Shown here one piece after another: positions 32,501 through 43,108 of a DNA stretch of 64,000 bases (position 1 is the first letter of the stretch; the number at the start of each line of letters is the position of its first letter). Below the pieces are notes generated by a model. The model saw nothing but the letters and a program-made list of their open reading frames with translations, did no database searches and was not told where the DNA came from. The stretch is from Neospora caninum Liverpool (Eukaryota; Apicomplexa; Conoidasida; Eucoccidiorida; Sarcocystidae): assembly GCF_000208865.1 (NCBI RefSeq), contig NC_018386.1:1302001-1366000 (forward strand), given 5' to 3'. Both the position numbers and the translations under genes were made by a program.

Positions 32501-35377
32501 CCGTCCACAGTAGAACGGAACGAGAGAGTGTTTTCGCTGTGGCATGGATGAACGGCAGACGCCGTTCGTTGGTTTTTGATCTTGTGGTTTTGCTCTCTGT
32601 CGCACCTCACCTTCCAGCTCGGCTTTTCGCCATCAAGTGGAGTCTGCAAACTCTTCCTCGAAACCGGACAGGGACGCACTGCGGTGAGTCTAATGCTCCG
32701 CGCTCGCGCGTCCAGGAGCTCTGGGTGAATCGCTGGCCAGGCGAAGTGTGCCTCAGTCGCCTTTTTGAGCGAGAAAGAGCTGCCGTTTTCCTTCTCGGCT
32801 ACTCTCACACGCTCGACCTCTCGGCACACGAAGCACGCACATGTTGGCAATACGAGGATGAAGGCTTTTCGCATGCGGCTCTCGGGACTCCTAGCACAAA
32901 GTGGAGCACACCGAGAGGGCGAGATCGGGCTTGGGTACTGGGTGCCGTACGGGTGACGACAGAATCCTCGATCCACCGAGAAGCAGTTCAACACCGAACT
33001 GGGCATTGTCACTCCCTCATCGCAAAGGAGTAGACGGGGCACGCGTTTTGCTGTCCTTGTCAGTTGGATGGTCAGGGGTGCGTAGCCCGAGACGCGGCTA
33101 AGCCGCATGGGTCAGTTGACCAGCTCCTCGGCGTTCAAGGCAGAAAGGACGTTTGCTCAGGAGAATGGGATACACTCCGTTTCTCAGGATCAAATGGAGG
33201 CAGGCTGCAGATGGGTCGTTTCTCGGCGTCTCTTCCAGAGAAGAAGTGCAATCGTGTGTCACGTGTGGTGTCCGTATTTCATGCCAACCGACTTCTTGTC
33301 TCAATCGAGAACATCGTGCTTTCTTTTTCTGGGCTGCCTCAGGATGTGAAGCGCGTCTCCGGCGTCAGTCTGCAAGTGAGGCTTTTTTCAGAGCGTCTTC
33401 GCCACCGTTGCCACCCTACGCCTTTTTAAACGGCGCCTAACGAGGCTACTTGTGTACTTGAGTCATTTGTTGGCGTCCAGCATGGGGCCGTTGGGGAGGC
33501 GCACTTGCCCCGTTTCCTCGCATGCGTGGGTGTAGGATGAGACACTTCGCGCATGCATGTTTTAACTGCAGGAATTCGCGGAGCTCCTTGAGGGTTTGAT
33601 TCTCGAAGAGGAATTGGAGGCGGCCGTCGGGAATTCGGCGCAATCAGGAGTTGCCGGAACGGAAGAGAATGTCGGCGAAGGCAGGTCAAGCGGAGACCCC
33701 GCCGGTTCGTCGTCGGAGTCGAACGGGACGCCCACGTCTTCTGATCCGTCTCACGCCGAGGAAAAAAGAGGGACGGAGACGCCGCCGGCCAAGGCGATGC
33801 ATGCTGGCGAGGGCAGTCTCACGCGGAATCCAAGAGACCGCGTCCTGAGTTATTTCCGGGATGTCAACAGAACCACGGTAAGGCAGAGGCGAAGGTCGTC
33901 AGCCAGTCCGTCTCTAGACGTGCATTTGGGTCATTCTCTCGTAGAGACTTCGTGAAGAAGGTCGGGCAAACGACAGAGAGCCTGTGAGACTGTCGCTCTG
34001 TCGCGCCGCTCGAAAGTCCTGTCCAAGAGAAGGCAAACCTTTCGTCCCGTTCTCTTCTCTTGGGTGGATGTACACAGACAGTGTTGAGCACCATTCCGTC
34101 GTGCTACACGGAACCCGCAAACGCAGTTCCGCCCGCAAGGTAAGCCCCGTTGAAGTGAGACATCTTCATCGATTCACACCGCCAAGGCGTTCTTCTGTGA
34201 TCTCGTGTGCGTGCACACCATTTCAACGCTCGTCTCAAACGTGCAGCAACAGTGCCGTGTCGCTTGTCCAGCAACCTCAAAGTCGTTTGCTGAAGCGTTG
34301 GAAGCAGTTGATGAATTCGTGTACCGTTTTTTGCCAGCGCTTGGCTCTTCAGCTCGGACTCGAGTAGCGTGTGTGCGAAGCAAGGCGACGTTTCGCTGGT
34401 GCGGCAGTGCCACGCCCGCAAAAGAGAATTGCGCGATTGGGCACGTCTGCTCACGCGACCGCAAGCGTGGCGGAGTCAGTGGATAGCCAAGTCTGCATAG
34501 CACGCGGGTCACACCTATCGTCGTCGTGTCGACTGGGATCAGCGAAGGCGAGCTTCTTTTCGTGTGTGTGTGTGTGGTCCGCCTTGTGTCGGTCTCTCGT
34601 GTCAATCCTCAGCGAGGCGAAGGCTTCCTCAGCCGGTGAAGCACCCAGCGCCCGAGGTCTTGTGAACCTCGCGGGTCAGGCGTCCGCTCTCGGAGACGCC
34701 TCAGGTGGAGTCAGTGGTTCCGCTGGACATCAGCAGAACGGGCACGGCAAAGGCGGAGTGGAGACGGACAGTCAAGCAGACGAATTGCAGCTTTTGCAGC
34801 TGCAGCGTGCCCGCGCAGAGAAGTTGGTCAAGGATCTCAGCGCTTTGAAGGCTCGGTAAGGTCGCCGTGAAAGCAGGAAGAAGTAGAGAGTCGTGTGCCT
34901 TTGTGTGTTATTGGTTCTTCTCGGTCGCTTCTATCCTCCGTGCGGCGATTCGTCGCGCGCGCACGAATGCACTTGCGCCTTGGCACTTTCGAAGAAGAGG
35001 GTTGACCGGGGAGCTCGACAGCCTCGTGGACCGCTTCACGAATTGCAGGTGGACGTGGTTTCGGGACTGTCAGCATCAGGCGCGTGACTGGATTGATGGG
35101 TTTTGTCGTCGGTCTGCGCAGTGACAAGTTGTTTGGATTGGCGCCGCGGAGTCGTTACGTGCTTGGGGCACAGGCTTCAGGTGCGCACCTGAGCTGGGTG
35201 TTGTCAAACTCAGGCTTCGCAACCTCAAAGCGTCAAGTGTTGTTCTCTCGGTTGTCCTGCCAATGCAGACGGGGCCTTTCGGACGCAGAGAACACGCGTC
35301 TCGAGGACGCAGTGTCAGAAGTCAAGACGGTACAACAGGAGATCTGGAGACACGAAGCTGCTTCAAGTCGAAAGTAA
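29551..35377 (+). CDS. probable mitochondrial single-pass membrane protein with EF-hand-like loops, twelve exons, about 687 aa
   Basis: Exons: 29551-29845, 30144-30704, 31143-31255, 31609-31675, 32152-32263, 32638-32683, 33343-33375, 33572-33877, 34078-34139, 34247-34363, 34613-34855, 35269-35377; every junction is GT-AG and phase-consistent. The first 85 residues are Arg/Ser-rich with few acids, as in a mitochondrial presequence. An acidic linker precedes one membrane span (YFFSALGLGLAGGFVYVLA, about residue 265), then a charged domain. Two 12-residue stretches resemble EF-hand loops: DLDKPNGVRRSD and DVKRVSGVSLQE, the latter followed by FAELLEG. The C-terminus is a coiled coil (LQRARAEKLVKDLSALKAR and ENTRLEDAVSEVKTVQQEI). 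I do not recognise the family; a MICU- or LETM1-like calcium-linked inner-membrane protein is one possibility. The exon at 32638 is the weakest call, and an extra exon near 35000 is possible. Confidence 0.72.
31003..31102. repeat. perfect 50-bp tandem duplication in intron 2
   Basis: Two identical 50-bp copies, each starting TAGTCGATTTTCGGTGTAGC, at 31003 and 31053. They lie 40 bp upstream of the acceptor of exon 3, so they occupy the branch-point/acceptor approach region. Confidence 0.93.
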
Positions 35378-37643
35378 ACATGTGCTGAGTCCAACAGTAG
35401 CACGATCCGCTTCGCAGTCACTTGCGATAACGGGCAAAATACAATACACGAAACTACCACCGTCGACGGACGGAATACCGACAGAATAAACGCTATGTAT
35501 GTGAAGTCCAGTGCGGAGTGGCCAAACGTTTCATTCCTTTCGGTTCTATTTGTCGTCTGTCTCGACGGCGGTAAAGTGTCCACCCGTTCCTCAGTTTCTC
35601 CTGTCTTCGCCATTGCAAAGACCGTCTTTTTGGTATTGTGCAGTTCTCCCTATCACTGCTTTCAGATTTCACATATTTTCCGTGGCGAAGTCCTGTCTCC
35701 CAGGAACAGTGCGCTCCATGCCTATCGGGATCAGCTGCGTTTCATGTGCGGCTGTGTATTTGGCCAAAGGGCGAAAGAAACACTTCACCGCATACAGTCA
35801 CCTTGCGACGCCCTCCAAAGAGCCCTATTCGTGTGTGGCGCAGTTCAGGAAGACAAACTGTCTAAAGAGTCACACGGCGCGACCCAACTCTCTGCTAGGA
35901 AGCGACGAAAGCTGTAATACAATTTGATTCCTCAAGGACGTGTGAACCATTTGGAGCGCAGTCGTCTTAAGAAGAGACACCTGGCTGCTCGTATTGCCGC
36001 CACGTTCGCAGCCTCAACTGAGGTTGCTGCCTTGTGTTCGGAACTGAGCGCGTTCTGAGAGCTGAGTGAGCTGCAACGCTGACGTGGTCGGCTGGGCCTC
36101 TGCACCCGATTCTACACAATCCACCGCTTTCCCGATGTAGTGTCAGGATGGGCAGAGCACATCTTCACTCTGTCTGGCGTTTGTGGCTGTCTGTCGATCT
36201 GCGCACAAAGAAACCTTGAGTCAATGTTCACGTTTCACCGAGACAGCAGTTGTCTCCGGTACCTAGATGCTGCTTACTAGCAAGTTTGTGGTTGTGTAGT
36301 TTCGAGAGTTGTGGGGAGCTGCAAATTAGGGGGCCGCCGTCGCCGACAATGCTTCACTTATCCACAAGAAACAAGCGGTCTCAACATGGACCGACAGACC
36401 CGCGTTGCCGTCTACTTGGACAGGCACGCCTTTTAACGCAGGATTACCAGCGGTTGTTACCGCCCATAGCGGAAAGAACGGACACCAACCTCTTGTACCC
36501 GCTAGACCTCTTCTTGAAACAGACGAAGCCGCGCGATAGTCTGCAGAAGGAAGTCGCGAAAAGAAAAGTAAATCTTTTAGGTGGTGCTCGCTCAGTTCAG
36601 CGCAGTGCTCAAAAAGGTTGGCGGACGCGCTGAAACACCTCATGGAAGAAGACATTCGCCGAGCGCATGCCTCCCCGGTTACGGTACCTACTTCGTCCCC
36701 GCTCCATTTTTTCACTTGCGCTGCATGCAGTTTCGATCGGCTTTGCAAAACGAGCCTCCTTTCTCCTGCCTACCAACAGGCGACTTACAGTCCCGTACCA
36801 TCCAAAAGGACTAAGGTCGCATCAAAAAACTGATTCTCGTCTCGGACGGTAACCTCCTGAAATCTTTGGGAAACGGCCGAGAACCTGGACAAGGGGAGAT
36901 TTTTCCGCGTCCCCTGCACAGGGGCTGGTGTTTTCTGGACCAGTGCTGCGAATTGGAGTTCGAGCGCTGCATTTGTGCGGTGTACATGCTTGTTGTGGCT
37001 TCAGAAACAAACTTTGCGTTGTTTAGGGGAAGGGACCTGTAGCGCGGGACCGCTTGCTCGAGTTCTGTTCCTGCCGCCCACCACCCGTTTTTCACAGAGT
37101 CTTCGTGCTGCTAGTCGCACTGCAGGGTGGTATCTGCCGCCCCCTGGGGCGAAGGTCAAAATACATCGCTTTGTTCGGGCGTCTTCTTCTATAGTTCCCG
37201 GACCCAGAAAACGTACCAACTCCTTGTGGCCGGTGGACTTTATACCGCATCAAGCAAACTCCCCGTCGTGTGCTTTTTTGAGGTTCCTTCACGGGCGGCA
37301 GCGTAACCTTGCTGCCACCCAATGTTGGAGGGAAGAAGGCCCGCGTCGTGTCTGCAGTTTTCCCAGAGCAGTTTCTTTCGTTGGTGCGATTGAGTTGCCA
37401 CGTACTCGAATCCTTGTTTCCCTAATGCTTCTTCTCTTCCACGTACCCGTACCTCGCATTTAAAGCCGACGGCAGGCGCATGAGCAAGATTACTTTTCTG
37501 GAGTTGAAGGGCCCTGGCGTTGAGCCCAGAAATAGGGAATTGTTCATTCGCTTCTCCAGAAAGAGGCGGGAAAGGCATCCTAGTAGTGCTGGGAAAAAGA
37601 CGGACTCTGTCTCCGCTGATAAGCCTGGACGCGAGAGGGTAGC
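35378..37643. other. intergenic stretch with one doubtful small reading frame
   Basis: 2.27 kb between the membrane-protein gene and the snRNP gene. A plus frame from the ATG at 36351 to 36633 (about 94 codons) has a coding look in its second half (YPLDLFLKQTKPRDSLQKEV), and another frame from about 36605 has KRLADALKHLMEEDIRRAHA; a 38-nt gap would be needed to join them, too short for a normal intron. I call it undecided. The remainder shows nothing. Confidence 0.35.
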
Positions 37644-38917
37644 ATGGCTCCAGCTGCAGTTCCGCCGTCGCCGGGCCCTCGGGCTGCAGGCTCGGGAGGG
37701 AGACGAGCCCCCACTGCACCCACGGCAGCAGGGGATGTCCCACCCAATCAGACTCTGTATTGCAACAACTTGAATGATAAGTTGCACAAGCAAGATCTTC
37801 AGGCATGTCTATACGAGTTTTTCTCCGCCTACGGGTTGGTTCTAGAGGTTGTTGTCCGCGGCACCAACATGCGGGGGCAAGCGTTCGTCGTCTTCGCAGA
37901 TCTCAGCTCCGCAACAGCCGCTCTTCGAGCCGCACAAGGCAAAGACTTCCTCGGGAAGCCCCTGCGAGTACAGTATGCAAAGACAAAGTCCGACGCCGTT
38001 CTCAAGCTGAATGATCAGTACAAGCCCCGGAAACCGAATGTCCCCAGAACCAAGGTTGACGCAGGCGCGGGGGCGGCCGCTACCAAGGTACGCATCTCTT
38101 ACTACCTGAAGGCTGAGCCCCCAAGATCGTCTTTCGTAGAACGGGCGTCAGCTGTATTCAGTGGCAGCGGTAGAGAGAGTAGGAAGGCGACTGTATTCGC
38201 TACACACGCGGTACAGGCACCTTTGTAGTTATAAAGTAGCAGGGAATGATGATCCGAGAAACGGTGTTCGCCCACGGTGACAGGCGAGCTTTAGTGAGAG
38301 CCACGATACAGCATCACCAGGTGCGACCGTCGTGTGCGTTACGAGCGTGTCCGCACGCGTTTCTGGTTTCGTGTTTGCAAATGAGAGGTCGCTTCGAGAC
38401 TGTTCGAGGAACGTAGACCTTCTTGTAGCCGTAGGCGCGCTGCCAGTCTTGACCATTAGTTTCACCGTTGCTATCCTCTGTATTGCCATGAGCTCCACCC
38501 GGCTGCTAAAGCTGAACAGAACACGCGCTGACTCATCGTGAAATTGGGCTTTCTTTCGTTCCGTACTGTGAACCGTGTCCAAGACTGTCTTCCAGTTCCT
38601 TGCGGCAGTGTACGTACACAGCACATCGACATGAGCACCTATCTCTCTGTGTTCAGGCAAAGGACGGGAAGGCTACGGGCGAGACCGGCCAGTTTTCTCT
38701 GTTTATTGAGAATTTACCACCGAAGGCAACAAAAACATCATTGGACATTCTGTTCGGCCAGTATCGGGGACACACGGAATCGCGACTCATTGAAGGCCGA
38801 GGCGTGGCATTTGTCGACTTCAGTACGCAAGCACAGGCGGCAGTGGCCATGCAAGGCATGCAAGGCTTCAAAGTGGATCCGAGTCACCCGATCAAGATCT
38901 CTATGGTTGAAAAATAA
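37644..38917 (+). CDS. U1A/U2B''/SNF-type spliceosomal snRNP protein, two RRMs, 234 aa
   Basis: Two exons, 37644-38087 and 38657-38917, joined in phase 0 at AAG/gtacgc and gttcag/GCA. After a Pro/Ala-rich leader, RRM1 (about residues 35-115) has RNP2 LYCNNL and RNP1 RGQAFVVF, with the family hallmarks NNLNDKL, SSATAALRAAQG and LRVQYAKTKSD that match U1A/U2B'' closely. A basic linker (KPRKPNVPRTK) leads to RRM2 (about 155-232) with RNP2 LFIENL and RNP1 GVAFVDF, ending PIKISMVEK. Length fits U2B''/Drosophila SNF (about 216-225) better than human U1A (282). Known role: binds U1 stem-loop II and/or U2 stem-loop IV RNA in the nucleus. As in many protists, one protein may serve both snRNPs (inference). 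Confidence 0.96.
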
Positions 38918-40720
38918 AATTCCGACTCTGCACCCAACGGAGTTGGCTTTTGCATGTCATCCTCGGAACCATGTGGCTGTTTTCCTGTATTTTCTTGTCA
39001 TGCTTCCAATGGTGTACTCACGTACGCGTCTTCACTTGTTTTATTCCTCAGTGCTCCAGTCTGTCATTTTTTGGCATTGCAGTGGTGCCTGGACCGAATT
39101 TTCTGGCAATGAAAGGTCGTGGGATCCGTGCCCGCGTCAAATAATGGACCGCATCGAACGCGAGGGCTCAGTACACTGCCTGATGCAGTGTTCCAGCCTA
39201 TATTCTGGCGGAGTCCTCTATACTGGAGCTACCTTTTACAGAGAGTTGAGTCCATGCAGAAGTGATGCTGTCGAGACGTGCTCACCGTCCTGGCCGACGA
39301 AACCACCTGTACCTTTCGTTGTGCAGGGGCATATAATTCCCAGGTGGCTCCTTGCAGCTCTCATAGTTCAGCGACCCAAAAAGCCTTTTGGTTTATTTGA
39401 AGTTTGCTCGCAGAAAGATCTCCAGCCGAGAACACAGCATTAAAGCGTTTGACAGATTCTCCCAGAGCGCATGCGGCATCAGGGACCATAGCCCGTTACT
39501 TTACATGCGTCCAACAAAAGTAATGGATTTCGAAATTAAGAGGTGCGCAATCTGTCACTAAAGCCGGTTGAGGTCGGGGTGTGAATGGCTAGTCAAGTAG
39601 TCGTTTTCCACCCCCCTTACGGCGAAGAACAGTCGTGAGACACGAGGGATAGAAGATCCGTATGGTGCAGAGTCTCTGATCGGATCAAGGCTCGTCGTGA
39701 GTACATCTGCTTGGCGCTATAGCAACGTAGGACAACCCCAGAAGTGGCGTGACGCTGATTCGGAGAGGTCTACAACGGTTCTATAGAAACCGTTTTTTCT
39801 GTACCTGCATCACCTGCTATGCAAGGGAAACTCTGGGTATCTGCCTATTTGCTGTTCTCCGAGAGATTTCACTGTCCCATTACCGGCCTGGCGACCGGTT
39901 CATGAGGAACTCCACCTCTTGCTAGTGCAACACCAGGGGACGAATCACCCCAGCGGTGGTTGTCTGGAGCTGTGGGCAGCTCGTACAACTGGATAATCGC
40001 TAGAGGTAGCGAAATTTGCACGTCACCAATCGAGTCGCCGTCCTGTGGGGTATTAATTTGTTCTAATTCCATGTGGCAAACACATTCACCCGGTGGCGAA
40101 AGCACATGCCTTTTCTCACCTAAAAGCTGATTATGCACTCGAATTTGGCTGCATGTTCTCCTATGTCAATTGCGACAGCACCGAATATCTACTCGTTTGG
40201 TAAAGGTACCGCTAATGGCTTTGCACGCGCCGACTGTAGTCCCAACAAAATTGAGGCATGATGAAGACGCTAGACACTCCACCTACGTGCAGCTTGTGAC
40301 ATGCACCGAGCTGCTGTGTCTTGTGTAGCACGTGGTTGAGAGGTGGAGCAGTTGTAATAACGTTAAAATGCCATCTAGTGTCCCAAAGGATGTGCGACTC
40401 CCGACGGGTCGTTCTACAGCAGAAATCAGGGTGTATGAAGCAAATAGAGCTGACGGCTTTTCCCGAGAACTGAGTTGGCTGTTGCCGTTCTTTGCCCAAT
40501 ATCGCAGCCACAGGACGCCGCAGTGTACATCTCTCACGGAGGACAGCCAGGAGTGCAGCCATTACTGGTGTGCACGCTGCGCAGGCAGAGATGCATGCAG
40601 TCTAGCCTTTCTCCGCGAACCAACAAGACCAGAGCAGTTCGCCAACATTTAACGACACCAACAGAAACGTAGCAATCGTTTGCTTGCTTGCACGGCTATC
40701 TTTCTCTCGATGTAGTGGAA
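38918..40720. other. intergenic stretch, no gene seen
   Basis: 1.8 kb of AT-richer sequence after the snRNP gene. Frames are short and broken on both strands, and nothing resembled a protein, a repeat or an RNA gene. Confidence 0.5.
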
Positions 40721-41498
40721 ATGATGGTTGACAAGTTTTTGTGGACGCCGACATCCGTAATACGCCTCGTTATTGAGGCCACATGCATGCTTTTGCTGCT
40801 CGCAACTGCCATCAGCAACCTCTCGGGATATTCATGGTGGCAGTATTCTCCCTTCCATGTCGGCCTCCCAGATGGATACCAATCGTCGGCTCAGCAAGCT
40901 GGAGCATCAGCCGGATCACCACTCGACGGACTAACGCTTAACGCGGATGTGTTGCTGGTAAGTCTGTGGTATGTTGAGGTTCGGACACTAGGTGGCGGAG
41001 CAGTCCAGGTGGCGTTGAGGTGTCTGTTTTATGTATTGTGTGTACTTTTGTCGACAGGAAGAAATGCACAAGGCAAAGCTCCATATATCGGCGTGCTACG
41101 ATGAAAAAAGGACGAGTCAGGGGGACTTCCTGGTTTGCTTGGGTCGGATGGAATGCGACGTTGCGGGCCCGGCCAGCAACATGATCTTAAAGCCGGCGCG
41201 GCACGTGCTTTCCACTAATCAAGGACAGGAAAAGTAAGTGTTACTCCGCATCGGCAGAGCCGTCGATTGAACAAAGTAGCATGGTGTCACCGCTGAATTG
41301 GCGGTAAGCTGGATGTGGGGGGCGAGGTAGGGCAGCTGCCAGAAAATCATTATTGTGTGTGTCGTTGTTTGCAGGGCTCTCAGCGTGATGCGTAGAGTCG
41401 TGACGCATTTTTCGAAGCAGTTGGCCACATCAGATCTGTCAAAGATATTCTCTGAGGCCGGGAGGATCGGTCTGGCGTGCGATACCCTTCACATCTGA
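40721..41498 (+). CDS. small protein with N-terminal membrane anchor, three exons, 178 aa, unknown function
   Basis: Exons 40721-40957, 41058-41233 and 41375-41498 join in phases 0 and 2 at consensus GT-AG sites, giving 178 residues. The start is the ATG at 40721 (a second ATG follows at once). An N-terminal hydrophobic segment (CMLLLLATAISNLSGY region, about residues 22-37) could be a signal peptide or anchor; after it comes a Ser/Gly/Ala linker, then a compact domain with KLHISACYDEKR, DFLVCLGRMECDV (three cysteines) and a C-terminal helix ALSVMRRVVTHFSKQLA. I do not recognise the family. Alternatives are a lineage-specific secreted or membrane protein. Confidence 0.65.
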
Positions 41499-42584
41499 GC
41501 AACTGCACAGATTGGAGGATTTTGGCGGTCGTTGAGGAAGTCTCACGGAGAGACGAATCGTCCAGCGTTTCGCGGCGGATGCATACGTGCTGAAGGCTTG
41601 CCAAAGTGGCTGTACCTGGGTTCTTTGCCGGACACTGGCGCAAAGATTCAACTCGTCGGATGGCTTGTTTTTTTTTTGTTTGAAAAGCTCCGGGACACGT
41701 AATTTCTGGGTGGAAGCCGCTTCACCTGAGTCTTTTAGTGGGCCAGGACGAGGCACAACCAGTGACGGAAGTCACCCAGTGAATATGTCTGTGGCGAGCG
41801 TATGTAGAAGTAGCTTGATTTTTGTCGAGTCTGCTGGGGTAGTGGGAAGGGGGTCAGAAAACACCGTTGGTGACAATATATTCTGTGGTTCTGACGAGTC
41901 TGTCTGGGTGTCATACGGATAGGTGCCAGTGGTGCCGATGAACGTCGCGACCTTACAAAGAGATGATATTAAACAATGTGAAAAAGGCAGCATAAAAGTA
42001 TCACAGCTTTCGAACGAATCAATCCGGCACAAACTTTCCACTGCGCGTCCGAACTGCAGGGCTGCTCTACAGACATATCGTTTTTGTAACCAGCTGTTAA
42101 TGAGCCGCAACACGAAGTGTTCGGCGCAACAAGGGATCATGGCGTTGGTCACCGTCGCGCCGCTGCTTTCCCTGTTCGTTCTCATGCAAAGACGTGGTCA
42201 TATATCGTCATTTTTTTCACTTCCAAAACTATCTGATCTGTTGTGTGCACCGTTGCCTTCATATCTTATTTCTGCTTCCACTTGGTGGGCTTCGTACAAA
42301 TCTGTTGCGAGTCAGCAAGACTCTGAATTTCGGCTACAGCAGGAACAGTACGTAGACTATATCTAGGGCAATTTATTGGCGCAATGGTGAAGTTGCGTGG
42401 AAGCGGGATGCCTGATGCTCAGCAGACCTCCACTGTATATACACGGTTCTCGTGTTCTTTAGCCGTTCGCCATTTGTTGCTTTTTCTCTTCGGCGAAGCT
42501 GCCAATAAGAGCGCCCAAACTCCTGTACAACGCACAAGGAATTGGACCCAGCATATAAGTGCCAACCGGAACCACACCGCAACT
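41499..42584. other. intergenic stretch, no gene seen
   Basis: 1.1 kb between two small plus-strand genes; it should include the 3' region of the first and the promoter of the second. Short broken frames only. A T-rich run near 41668-41680 is the only feature noted. Confidence 0.5.
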
Positions 42585-43108
42585 ATGGCTAAGATGGGGA
42601 ACGGCATGCTGTTCACATTGCTTGCTTCAATAGCTCTTGAGGGTGCCATTGAAACCGCCGCCTTCGGAATGATGCACAAGACCTTCCATCATGAATTGAG
42701 CGACGCATATGAAGAAACTTTTGCCATGACCGTCGATTATGAAAGAATGAAATCCAATGTGTTCAATACAAAATCCGATGTGTTGGTAGTGACGAAAGTG
42801 AGTACCTCCCAGCCCTTCTATCGGGTGCATCATCACTAGTGGCCCCGTCAGCCCAATGGGAAAGTCAAAGTCCCCTTCAGCGCTAACGAAGTGAGCGAGT
42901 TTTTCTCTTCCAAGGTTTCCGCTCTTATACTAATTTGTCATTCAGGAAGGAACCATAGTTGTAGTACTAGTGGGTTACGGATGTGAGGGTTTCGCCCTTG
43001 GCGTGTAAAAAAAACGGTTTTCAGGCAGAGGGCATCACTGTTACCAACGTCGGAGGGGCTCCGTCAACAACAATTTGGGCATTCGCACCGGTAGAAAGAA
43101 TGTACTGA
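42585..43108 (+). CDS. small putative secreted protein, two or three exons, unknown function
   Basis: Exon 1 is 42585-42797: ATG, a hydrophobic signal-like segment (GMLFTLLASIALEGAIETAA), then an acidic/His region ending KSDVLVVTK at a gtgagt donor in phase 0. Exon 2 begins at 42946 after attcag; read to its stop at 43008 the protein is 91 aa. Alternatively exon 2 splices at 42974 (cta/gtgggt) to an in-frame exon 43025-43108 that ends TTIWAFAPVERMY, or exon 1 joins 43025 directly. All three are in frame, so alternative splicing is possible. No family recognised. Confidence 0.5.

Noticed and set aside
32618..32683. Longer version of exon 6 of the membrane-protein gene, starting at the 32617/32618 acceptor
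   Set aside because: Its frame is coherent, but it does not match the phase left by exon 5; the 32638 acceptor does.
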